NCBI RefSeq assembly: GCF_000004075.3
Contig: NC_026655.2
Coordinates: forward strand, 5,022,001 to 5,086,000
Length of the DNA stretch: 64,000 nt
Origin: Cucumis sativus
Lineage: Eukaryota > Streptophyta > Magnoliopsida > Cucurbitales > Cucurbitaceae
Reading direction: 5' to 3'
Shown here: positions 22,901 through 33,898 of the stretch, piece after piece
Layout of the letters: each line of letters begins with the position of its first letter
Numbering within the stretch: position 1 is the first letter of the stretch
Translations under genes and position numbers: made by a program
The notes under the pieces: generated by a model
Databases searched by the model: none
What the model saw: only the letters and a program-made list of their open reading frames with translations
What the model was told of the DNA's origin: nothing

Positions 22901-25051
22901 AATATAAGTCAAAGCTGTTCGCTTATCAGTAGGATTGAAAGGAAGAAAATGTACTTCCTGAATCCCAGCACGTGCCTTTGAAAGCATGGAAGATGTGATG
23001 AACATTTTGAACTTTTTGATAATCATTTCAAAAGAGTGGGGAAATATGGTTAATGACCACTTACCTCCTTTGGATCAGCTAGCATCCCAACAATGGCAGT
23101 ATCAATAGCATCTTGATTCTCAATTCTTGATGCTCGAGCAGCCATTAGAACAATAGTGTCTGCATCTATACCTTTACCGAAAACCTGAAGTTATATTTAG
23201 ACACGAAATTAGAAATAAACAATATAAATGCCTCTAGGAGGAAAAAATATCCCATTAACAAGCAAGAAGCAACTCCTTGCCAACCTCAACAAGATTTTTG
23301 TCAACAGTTAACTTGTTCAAAGTTAGGGTTCCCGTCTTATCACTGCAAAGGACATCCATGCCTGCCATTTCTTCAATTGCCGTCATCCTCTTCGTGATGG
23401 CACCCTGAAATAACATTATATGATCCCATTGTTTATTTCATAACTCATGTCAGACAAGATGCAACAGGAAACCTTCTAAATAACTAAGCTAACCTGTTGG
23501 GATAACCTATGAGAACCAATAGCCATTGTCACAGATAGAACTGTAGGCATGGCTATAGGAATTCCTCCAATCAATAGCACAAGGAGGTTATCAATTCCAG
23601 GACGATACTCTCGGTCCTGAATTGGGTACATTACAATGATCTCTATTACCATTCCCAAAGCAATGGAACATATGCAGAAATTCCCTATGGCTGTCAAGAC
23701 CTACAAACGAGGCAACAGTGATAAAAGTAGACGGTTAAAGGAAAGAAATTGCACAAACCGAAAATCAAGTAATACAATGACACATCTTCTTGCCTTTTGG
23801 AAGTGTCCCACTTGGTTGGTGGTGTCAACAAGATGAGCAGCTTTACCAAAAAAGGTGTGGACACCAGTAGCAATGACCACAGCTTCAATCTCTCCTTGCT
23901 TGCAAGTAGAACCGGAGTACACACCATCACCAGGTCCTTTCGTTACAGGAAGAGATTCGCCTGTAAGCGCAGACTGCAAAGCCAAAAGCCAAACTTAGTA
24001 AGGAAATGGACAGTTACAACATGAGGAGCGCAGGGATGGTAGGTGAGAAATCAGGTTAAAATATCCAGGTATCATGGTTTTTTACCAACCTGGTCAATTT
24101 TTAGTGGATCCCCATCCAGAAGACGAGCATCAGCTGGAATAATGTCCCCAAGTTTAACACTGATTACGTCCCCAGGAACTAAAATGGAAGCATCTTGCTC
24201 GCTCCACCTTCCATCTCTAAGAACCTTGCACAGAAAATCAAAAGCCAAACAAAGAAATTCAAGTACATATCACCTAAAAATTGTGGTTCCACTAAACTTT
24301 AAGCATCTCAAAGACAGACGAAACTAAGCCAACAAGGTACAGTTTCAAGCAAAAATGCAGCACACGCAATAATTCATCTCTAAAACCTTGGCTTTGGGAG
24401 CAAGACGAGCCATGAGAGCAGCTGCAGCATTTCCTGCATTGTTTTCCTCAATAAAACTGATTGTAGAGTTAATGATAAGCAGGGTGATGATACCAACAAA
24501 ATCTTGCCAATCCGGGGGCTTTCCCTGCAAGTAAGTAAATAGTACTTAGAACAATGAACAGCAAAGAAGATATGGAAGAAAGAAACATAAATAACAATCC
24601 ATGTAGCCGGGCATTTACTCCTCCATTTGCAAGTGCAATGGCCATAATTGCAGCAGCTTCCATAACCCATGATAGAGGATTCCACATGAAACCCAAAAAC
24701 TTCAAAACTTTGCTTTCCTGAAACCATACAACAAGAAAAATTCAGACCAAGTTAGCAGAGTTAACCACAATGCTACTACTAAGTGGAGCATTACCTTCTT
24801 TTCCTCAAGCTTATTGTGGCCAAAAATCTTCAGCCTTTCCTCAGCACCCTCACTAGTAAGACCCTCTTTGCTACATCTCAGATTTTCAAAAACCTCATCA
24901 ATGGGTATATTTTCCTGCAGTTAAACAAAATGAGAATAAGGCAACCAAAACAAACAGCCAAACACCAAAAGGGCTTTAAGATGCTCAGATCTGTTACCAA
25001 ATCCACAGCTTCCTTCAACACAGCCTCCAGCACTTCTGGTTTTTCCCCCAT
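19937..25051 (-). CDS. AHA11: Plasma-membrane H+-ATPase (P3A type, AHA4/AHA11-like)
   Basis: Twenty-one exons give 956 residues: 25051-24998, 24914-24795, 24717-24619, 24524-24387, 24224-24090, 23973-23794, 23700-23494, 23404-23285, 23184-23065, 22975-22853, 22753-22649, 22521-22377, 22212-22048, 21947-21709, 21554-21522, 21414-21333, 21222-21062, 20851-20666, 20583-20401, 20319-20141 and 20033-19937. Length equals AHA11 as I recall it. The pump uses ATP to export protons and energises H+-coupled carriers such as NPFs. TGES lies in exon 6. Phosphorylated Asp333 sits in DKTGT, and TGDGVNDAP (exon 14) and PxxK-type helices are intact. The C-terminal autoinhibitory region ends in QQAYTV, whose penultimate Thr955 is the phosphorylation site for 14-3-3 binding. 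The intron after exon 6 has a GC donor. All other junctions are GT-AG. Confidence 0.97.
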
Positions 25052-25097
25052 TTATTCTTTCCACTCCTTTCTCTTCTCTCTATGTATATCTCACTAT

Positions 25098-25212
25098 TTA
25101 TCCTTGCAAGCACATTCAAATCCTAACTCGTCAGAGAAATCCCAAGAACGAGCTCCAAAAATATGCACAACCGTAGAACCAAATGCCAAAGAGTTGATTT
25201 TGATTAGAGCAT
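25098..25212 (-). promoter_or_regulatory. Two short upstream ORFs in the likely H+-ATPase leader
   Basis: On the minus strand an ATG at 25115 opens a five-residue ORF (Met-Cys-Leu-Gln-Gly) ending 46 nt before the main start. Another ATG at 25212 opens a two-codon ORF. Translation-modulating uORFs are established for Nicotiana plasma-membrane H+-ATPase leaders. Whether this transcript includes them depends on its unmapped 5' end. Confidence 0.4.
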
Positions 25213-25499
25213 AGCAGTTAGGAGCGCAAATGAGGACGACCCACCAACATCAAGTTCCCACAAAGCACAGAAAATGAACAAAGATGAGCGTTTTGGTTTT
25301 GGAACAGTGAGAGAGTCAGTTACAGTTCGATCCTTTCATTTTGTCTCTCTGCGCCAAAAGAGATAAAGAAAAAGAAAAAAGAAAAGAAAAAAAAACTCCA
25401 AAAGTTTAATTTACTACTCAATAATGCACATCCTTGCTTTAAAGGAGTCGCCTTTTAGCAAATCTCGTTTACCATGAAAAAAGGAATCTCACTACTTTG

Positions 25500-25575
25500 G
25501 ATAGTATGATATAGCTCACTGGTTAAAGCAATACTTTTGTCTCGTAAGAGAAACGATGGATCAATTTCAACTTTT
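25500..25575 (+). repeat. tRNA-related SINE or tRNA pseudogene fragment
   Basis: TAGCTCACTGGTTAAAGCA at 25512-25530 resembles a tRNA A box, and GATGGATCAATTTCAAC (about 25555-25571) a B box. A CTCGTAAGAG anticodon-arm-like segment lies between them, reminiscent of tRNA-Thr(CGU). The acceptor arms do not pair, so it is not a working tRNA. Confidence 0.5.
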
Positions 25576-26689
25576 AAGCACTCAAAATTGGTATATAAAA
25601 CCTGTTGCTTTCAAACTTAACAGCTATTAATAACATCAACATCCAAACAAAAATTGCAGTCATACTTTTTCTTGTTTGACACTTACTCTGAAGTCTGAAT
25701 ATAAATTGGGCTATAAAATTTGAATTGGATTAAGAAAATCTTGAGAAATAAAGAATAAAAATGGAATATAAAATCTTGCAAAAGAGATAGAATATCAAGT
25801 TTGGGATTCAAACTAATTTAAACATCAAGTTTGTACAATCTAAATGAAAACGAAAGAGCTAATAAATGTATAGTTAGTTACCTACGTACAAACATGTTTT
25901 AAACTAAATTGTACGTTGTGACAAATAGTAATGTGCTATTTAGTGAAAGAGATCCTCTTTACAAAGTTGGTTGAGGGAAGAACATGGTCTTCTTAGTACT
26001 CTCCTGGCAAAAAGCATTACACAAACTTTTAGTTGGATTGATCACACTGTCCTTTGCAAATCATATTATGGATCAAAATTACAAGTTTTATTGTGGGATC
26101 GATTACATAACCTTAGTAAGCACCCGTAGAAACATAATTGATGAGCCTTACTTACGATTTGTTAAAAATAATTTTCCTAAAGAAAGAAGAAAAAAACTCT
26201 CTCATTGCAATATTAAAAGTGAAGAAAAAGAACAGAAGTGGTTAGGTGGATTAAAGGAAACACGTGACTTTGAAAAAGGGAAGTTTTAATCATAGAATAC
26301 ATTCCTTTTTAATTAGTGGAGTTGTTATCTCATCATTTGATATTAATAATATGGTTTTTCTTATGAACTAATTAAACTAATATTTCTAAACCCATTAAAT
26401 TTACTTTCTTAAATTATTTGCCTTACCTCAATAATTAATTAGTTGGCTTAGGTCGACGTGTCGGTTTCGTTATAAAAATGAAGAAGAAGACGTGCTCACT
26501 ACAAAACTTTCACAAAATCACATATCCGCCCCAAAATATCTCATTAATACGTTTGGTTCCATCCTTTCTTTACAAAATTAATTTATTGAACCAATCAGAT
26601 TTATATATATTGAAAAATATAATAAAATTAAATGTGCTAACCACACACAATTTCTTTAAAAAAAACAGTAAATTTTATCAATAATAGAC

Positions 26690-26815
26690 GCTGATATGTT
26701 TTTATTCTATCAATGGTATTGATAGACAGTAATAGAAATCTATTAGTTTCTATCATTGACAGAGTCAATAATTTTGTTGTAACTTGTAAATATTTTAATT
26801 TATTCTGTCGCTAAA
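26690..26815. repeat. Dispersed palindromic repeat (TCTATCA/TGATAGA family)
   Basis: Overlapping inverted copies of a TATTGATAGACAG/TCTATTAGTTTCTATCA type motif end in a T-rich tail (TTGTAAATATTTTAATTT). The same family appears at 47045-47195. I recall this as a very common intergenic repeat in cucumber and melon; the name is not known to me. Confidence 0.5.
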
Positions 26816-27294
26816 TTTTATTTATAAACAATAAATAAAAATATTGAGTTATGGTTTACTTCAAGTAGGTGGAAAATAAACCCATCATTGAACAATATTT
26901 TTGGATAAAAAGATTATGTGCATGCAATAAATATGAATTTGATATCAATTGGGAGAGGTTGGTTAGCACTACTAAATAAAAAATAAAAAATGTTAGATAA
27001 ATCTAATACAGGTTTGAAGAATGTATTCCTTGGAAATCGTATGAAAATAAATTATAATATAAGAGGAAGATACTCTACATAGATTTTATTTGACCATGTG
27101 TATATATATACATATAATACCGGTCTTCATATTTCAATACTTCAATTATAATTAGTGGTGAATCCACAAAGAGCTTTATAATTCAGTGAAATAAATAAAT
27201 AACAACTTAGCTAAAAAAAAATAAGTTGAAGATTTATAAAAATTATATAAAAAAAACGAATGGAGTTGGAAAGCCAAGAAGATAAATTGTATAA

Positions 27295-27355
27295 ATAAGA
27301 TTCAAACCTCACTGAAAAGGAAGTTAACTAACCGAGTAACCACTAAGCTAATTAC
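27295..27355 (-). repeat. tRNA-derived SINE fragment
   Basis: On the minus strand, TAGCTTAGTGGTTACTCGG (A box) is followed by GAGGTTTGAATCTT (B box), about 22 nt apart. The A box agrees well with tRNA-derived SINEs; the body is short. Confidence 0.5.
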
Positions 27356-29836
27356 AAGTATAAGAAATTAACTAGTTTTCTTTATATATATTGTATAAAG
27401 ACGATAAAGTAGATAGGAGCTCAAGCCTCATCTGAGTCTATACTAAATCTGTCGATGATTACAATTTTAATATAGGTGATTGAAGTTGATAACAAGTTTT
27501 AAGGTTACGGCGTCGTATTCAGAAATTAAAATTTGTTATGTACACTCCCAATCCCATCAATTCACAAAGCAACCAAACGGCTACGAATAGAGTCCTCACA
27601 TCAATTCCATACACATATTATCATTTCTTCATCATCATCATATATATATATATAAAGGTGTATTTTTGGAGAAGATATTTGTCACCTATTTTTAATATTA
27701 TACATATATGTATTTGCCACCAATTGCATTTATTTCGTCATTCATGTCTTCTAGGGCCACATTCATTTTCGAAAATGAAATTAATTAAATACTTTTCTTT
27801 TTTGTTTGTTTGTTTCATAAAAAATACATTTTTATTTCATTTATTCAAATATTGCATTTCACAAATGATTTTGATTAGTGAATGGAAACAACTTTAAGGA
27901 AATTGAACTTTACGATCAGAAGATGATATAAGGAGATTACGTATTTAGATAAGCTTTCAACCTCTTCACAGATGACATTAGCCTTCAATAGTTTAATCTA
28001 ATATTAATTTAACCAACAGTGGATTTAGGCGCAAGTGAAAGATATGTAAAAGAGTCACACACAATCTATATCCAAATTCTTCATTTGTAGGATGGGATTT
28101 CAAAAGACGTAGTTGAGTTTTTACATTTTAGTTAAGAACTCATATCTTTAACATAGAAAATCAGGAAGCTTTTACTAAGAAAATCAAATTGTTACCGAAC
28201 ACGAATTTGTTTTTCATTTTTTTTATCGTTATAATACAACAAAAGAAATTAATTATATTATTTGTTGTTTTCTCTTTCAAACTTTAATTTGGAACCACAT
28301 CACTACTTAGAAGAATTAAGGGAAAAGGTATTTGATGAGTTGGAAAATTTTGATTGGTGGAAGTCCACGATGCCACGTTGTGTTTTATCTTCTTGTCACG
28401 TCATTTTACAAAATTCCACGTCATATATATATTTTTGAAAGCGATCACTACCCTTTTCTAACATGAAATATTCAACCAAAAATAGTTTTAAATAACATAG
28501 ACACATAATACCTCTAATTTAACATTTCCCAAAAATAACATTTTTTGTTCCACAAAATTTCATCATTTATTAATTAATACTCTATTAATATATTTGGTTA
28601 TATTTATAAATATTTTAGTTTATTTTTTATATTTAAAAACAATCGTATTTTAAATGTCGTATTTTTTAATAAATTTTAAAATTATTAAAAATAAGTGTTA
28701 GAAAAGCTTTTTGGCGCAGTACAAAGTTACCTCTATTGTTGTTCCACATTGATAAAGTTAGAAAAGACAAATAAGTATAAATAGTTAAGTGTCACTTTAT
28801 CACCATGCGTTTGATAGTTTTTTTCTTTTAAAAAGGCAAAAATAGTAGAGTAATAAGCTTTTCGCATAGCGAGACAACTTAAATATTCAAGACATTTTTG
28901 TTTGTGTGATAAGGATGGAACAATGGTGAGATTTGAGATATGAAAACTTGAAAACGTAACATGTTTAATTATATCAAAGTCTTAAAGTATGAAATTTTGA
29001 GATGGATAGAATAATGATATATCAACGACAAATTAAGATCATATGAGGTAAGAAACTTTGAAGAAGTGCATAGGTCCATTGTGTACCTAAAGCAAAGAGT
29101 GAAAAGAAAAGAGAAAGGGGAAAGATATGTGTAAAGGAAAAAGAGAGTGGAAGAAAGGGTAAGGGCATGAGCATGTGGGGAAAGTTAAAGGGAGAATCAA
29201 AATGTGATTATATATATGTTTTTCTTTTTAATTTACTTTTTTTTAAAATAATAATAATTTTTCATATACCAACTATTAATTGAGTGTATTAGATCAACGG
29301 CACAAATATGAGCATATAACTTAAAATGCATCTAAATATAGTTTAAAGTTTGTTCAATTTTATTATAAGTTTATCATAATCGCACATGCACGTTTGTACT
29401 ATGCCGTAGCATTCATATGCCCACCACCACTCATCTCTTTATGCTTTTTCAATTCAATAGAATCTTAGTCACCCAACTTTTCTTTTGTTTTTTTCTTTAT
29501 TTTCTCTCTTTTTAACTTTTCATTACCCATAGTTTTCATATGTTGATGTTAAAAATTCCAACCTCTACTAGATTCAATCATCATCTTTTGAATATAGAGA
29601 TCACTAGTTCTTTTAGTTATTATGTCTCGATATTATGATATTTTTGAAAAAAAACTAACATATATATAGTATTCATATCTTGGTTGTTTTAGTATTATGA
29701 TGTGATAAACAAATTAAATGATTGAAAGATGGTATAACATGGACAAAGTGATCTTCTACTTTTTATTAAGTACTATAGTTGTCATGTTTCTAATATTAAT
29801 TAATTTAATTGTGTTGTTTTTCATTGTTTCGATATG

Positions 29837-29859
29837 ATATATATATATATATATATATA
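29837..29859. repeat. (AT)n microsatellite
   Basis: A run of alternating A and T about 23 nt long. Confidence 0.9.
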
Positions 29860-30492
29860 CAAACAATCTATCGATCTCTTAAGAAAACATTTTGGAAAAT
29901 TGTAGACTATTTAACTATATTTTTGCATTCCACCACTCAATTATTCAATCATAATTTGTAGTGTTTGTAATGTGACAAATTTTTTATTATCTTTTAAATT
30001 GAAATGAGTGTATATACTTATTTTGTCATGATTAGTATAGGATGCATGAATATTGCAATTGCATCGAAAGTAACATTGGTTAAAACATTAAATAGTATAT
30101 TTTAGATTAGAGTTACTTTATTTACCGACAAGACTAAAATAGTTTAAACTACTACAATCCATACTAAATTAAAATAATTTATACTTTAACTACGTGAATA
30201 TTTATAGCTACTTGCAAACTATGATAACAAACTCTCACACATCTCAAACGTCCGAAAAATTAACAACAAATTGATTCTTGTAATTATCGTTGTGCAATTT
30301 CAAGAAAGACGAACATATATATATATATATATAATATAACATATTGAATACAATTACATCAACAATGTATGGTGGGGTGAATTTGTTGACTATGTGGATG
30401 ACATTGCTCTTATCCCATATTATTGAAAGGTATCTTTCAAAAGGGTTTTAGAGAGAGAGAGAGAAAGATTTGGATATGTTTAGAGAGAAAGA

Positions 30493-30514
30493 GGGGGGGG
30501 GGGGGGGGGGGGGG
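30493..30514. repeat. Poly-G homopolymer (22 nt)
   Basis: Twenty-two consecutive G on the plus strand follow a GAGA-rich tract. It is long for a plant genome and could form a G-quadruplex. The exact length may be an assembly or sequencing artefact. Confidence 0.85.
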
Positions 30515-32337
30515 AGATCATGGCTAGGCTGGGGTTAGGCAGCTCACATGTGCTGTTTTTTTTAAAAAAAGAATTCATTTCAAGTTTTCCCTGCAGCCTA
30601 AGCCCTTCCATTTATGAAACAATATCAAAGCCCATGTTCCCAACCCATAAAAATGAGAGAGAGAGAGATGGGTCCTCAAAACAAGTACTGCTTATTTCTT
30701 AAGTACTCAATTTAAAGCTCAGTGCTTTTGGCAGAAGCACCTACACATGTGTGTATGTCATCTACATGCCAATTTTTTTTTGAGGTTTGAAATAAGGGGT
30801 GGAATAGTAAACTGGAATAAGTTATAGAGTTTGAAGAGTTGGAGTCGTGCACTACCCCTAACACTCACAGCATGTGTAAAGAAGTAATAAGGTATAATAT
30901 GATAATTTCTTTAGTAGTGACGCAGATAAATTTTTTGGATCAAACAACTCTACCTTTTTCTACTCTTCTACTACCCAAAACCCTTTGGTCCAAATATACC
31001 CCCAAAGAAAAATACTTAGGGGTACAACTTTATCTTTGTGCAATTCAGATTGCTTTCCCATAGAACCGCATGTGACTTTTTTTCTAGTAAAAGGAAAGGG
31101 AAGCATGAAGTTGGACACTTAGTCCTTGTTCAATTTGTAATACCACAAAAATGTACTGTTTTTTTATTGTTTATGTTGCATATAGATTTGTTTTCACAAA
31201 TATTAGTCAACTCCACGTTATTATCTCCGTTATATATTTAATACTATGCCGATGTGACACGCAATAGCGTGAAAAATTTTACGTACCAGAAAATTTTCTT
31301 GCATTCAATAAGCCCCCACCCACTGACATTAGTGTAGGGTCGATCAACTATAGTATAAACAAATAGAGAGTATGCTACGGTCTAGTTTTCTCTCTCTCTG
31401 TATATAACTACTTATCAAAGAACTTTTTCCACTATCTTTATTCATAAATTTTTATGATTTTCTTTTCTTCTTTTTCTTTTGGGAAAGATTAGTGGATCTT
31501 TTGAGATTTGAGAACAGAGAAGAACTGTTTGGTGCTGAAGAAAAAGATAAAGAGAGCACATGAATTGATGAAATAATTGATATGGGCAATGGTCAATCTA
31601 AATGAAGATGAAGAAGAAACATAACATCTCTGTTTTCTGAAATTTATATTTGTTGTTATGGTAAAAGGTGAAACATTATCAACTGTGAAGGCTGCAGGTT
31701 TTGACTGATTTTTTTTACTGTTAGTCTATTTCTTTCTTACAATGTCTGAAAACATACCATAAAAAGCAAGCAGTGTTGGACTTTGTTTAACCTAAAGAGG
31801 ACAAAGCAATTCTATCAGCTTGGAGATGTTTCTGGCTAGCATGGGAGAAAGAAAAAAAAAATCAACTTTTACCCATAGATTTGTGTAAGTTGTATCCCCA
31901 ACTTTCAAACTGTACGCTCAAATTTAGTACATAAGAGATTCAATTCACACATCTTTTAGTTAGTTGCTAACACATATTATAATTTAATTATTAAACTATC
32001 AAATACATCGTCACTATGGTATGGAATATGATAAAATTTAGAGAAAAACAATAATAAGGATAATTTTTTTTTAGTTTATAGTCAAGCTGTTTTTTTTTTT
32101 TTTTTTTTACAAAACTTTATTTTATTGAAGTTTATAAGTTTAGTAATACAATTTGAATTTTCCTTTGTTAAAATTACTATACAAGCTTGTGAAAATTTGA
32201 ACGGATGACTATTTAACTTTTAGGGCTCAATTTGGTTAAACTTAATATTATGGTTCAAATTGATACAAACTAAAGTCTAATTTGATTCATTTTGGATAAA
32301 GTAAGATAAATATGCGTCTTATTTTTATCGAATCAAG

Positions 32338-32414
32338 AGTACATTTATAATATAACAATGTACAAAAATATGATCTAAGTACATTTATAATATAACAATG
32401 TACAAAAATATGAT
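32338..32414. repeat. Tandem duplication, 40-bp unit, two copies
   Basis: A 40-nt unit starting AGTACATTTATAATATAACA at 32338 is repeated from 32378, with 37 nt of the second copy present and no mismatch. It indicates a recent slippage or unequal-exchange event. Confidence 0.9.
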
Positions 32415-33290
32415 AATGTCTCGAGAGCTTTAATATAGGAAAGTGGTCCTCCAATTGGGAGAGTCATTAGGCAATTGGGGACCAAAACATGCCATTTATG
32501 GATGTTTTTATTATCCTTCGAAACTACACGAACCTATTGCCCTACCCTAACTCATCAATGTTAATTGTACTAGTACGAACATAACATAGAGATTCAAATA
32601 TTTGAGAGGTAATATACATGTTAATCATGGTTGAGTATACCCATTTGAAAAGGTAATGAATTTTTTACTTTTGCTTTTTCTTCGAGAAGGGACTCCAACC
32701 ATACAAAATCAAGTTCAAAAGATACTTACAAAACGACGACTTTGGACTCAAAACTCTCAAAGCAAATGAACCTTTTACTTTCATACCTTTCATCACATCA
32801 GCCTATTGTGTTTCCTCATTTACATTTGGATACCAAAATTCATGTGGCCTCTAAATTATAAATTAAAAAGAAAGTGTACCGAACAAAATTTAAATTTAGG
32901 TAACAAGAAGGATGTATGATAGAAAGAAGATACAAAATCGAAATGGGGTGGCTCGTTTGAACATGAGAAATGTTAATTAAGTCGATTAGAACATAGTAGT
33001 TTAAAAGCTAAAATTAATAAATTATTGCTAATTTGTCTTATTTTGGTAAATATATTATAAGATTCATCATATCTTAATAAAGTATTACAATGTAGATTCT
33101 TTGACATATAAAGTTGAGGATGGTGACAGAGAATGAGAGACCTAATGATAATGACAAAATGAAAGGAAACAAAGTGGAAACAATGATAGGATCATTATAA
33201 TCAATATCAAATATATAAAACCACCCAATTACACTTCAAGTTGGATATATTCTTCATTCCCAAAGTAAAATAAAATAAAATAAACAAGGA

Positions 33291-33310
33291 CTCTCTCTCT
33301 CTCTCTCTCT
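33291..33310. repeat. (CT)n microsatellite
   Basis: Ten CT dinucleotides followed directly by GAGAGA, giving a small foldback. Confidence 0.9.
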
Positions 33311-33898
33311 GAGAGAACTTAAAGAGGTCTATCAAAATTCAATTTCATTAAATAGAACTCCTTTGAAGATTGTATAAGTGGTGAAATCAACCTCTTTAGA
33401 ACTAAGAAACAATTGGACAAATAAAACATCTAAAATCAAGCTGCAAAACACACAGATCCCATAAAAAAAAACCAAACCCAAAAGAGGAAAAAAAAAAAAA
33501 GGAGGGAAATGGCGATTTCACCACTTATTCAAGTTCAGAGTTCAAATTGATGAGATCAAAATTTCGAAGTTAAAAGTTGTCACACAGCTAAGTACAGAGC
33601 AAAAACAAATTTCCCTCCAGAAATTAACACTAAAGAGGGAAAGAAAAACACTACTCTGTCAAAAATCATCCCAGATGACATACCCAGAAATAATATATAC
33701 TGATCTATTGCCTCTTCTATGCCTGCCAGTAACCAAAAAATTCCATTCCCCCACCCAAAACAAAGAACAGACTTACCAACATTTCACATTCTTCAAGATC
33801 ATGCAGAGTTTATATTTACAGGGAATAATATGCTATCTATGTGTTAATATGGGCAACTCTTTTGTTTTGTTCTTTTTTTACCAAGTGGGTGTGTTGTG

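Larger units (their letters stand above)
25052..33898. other. 8.8 kb gene-poor AT-rich region
   Basis: Apart from the H+-ATPase leader on the left and the DnaJ 3' UTR on the right, no ORF here has a recognisable domain. The region holds microsatellites, tRNA-like SINE fragments, one cucurbit-type palindromic repeat, a 22-nt G run and a 40-bp tandem duplication. Purine-rich runs are frequent from 29080 to 29190. Confidence 0.7.

Noticed and set aside
25984-26289. 101-codon plus-strand ORF in the gene-poor region
   Set aside because: No start context, domain or splice structure, and lysine-rich composition expected of AT-rich DNA.
31531-31562. Sequence resembling miR156/157 (GATAAAGAGAGCACATG)
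   Set aside because: The match to the mature miRNA is incomplete and no complementary arm was found within 200 nt, so no precursor hairpin.
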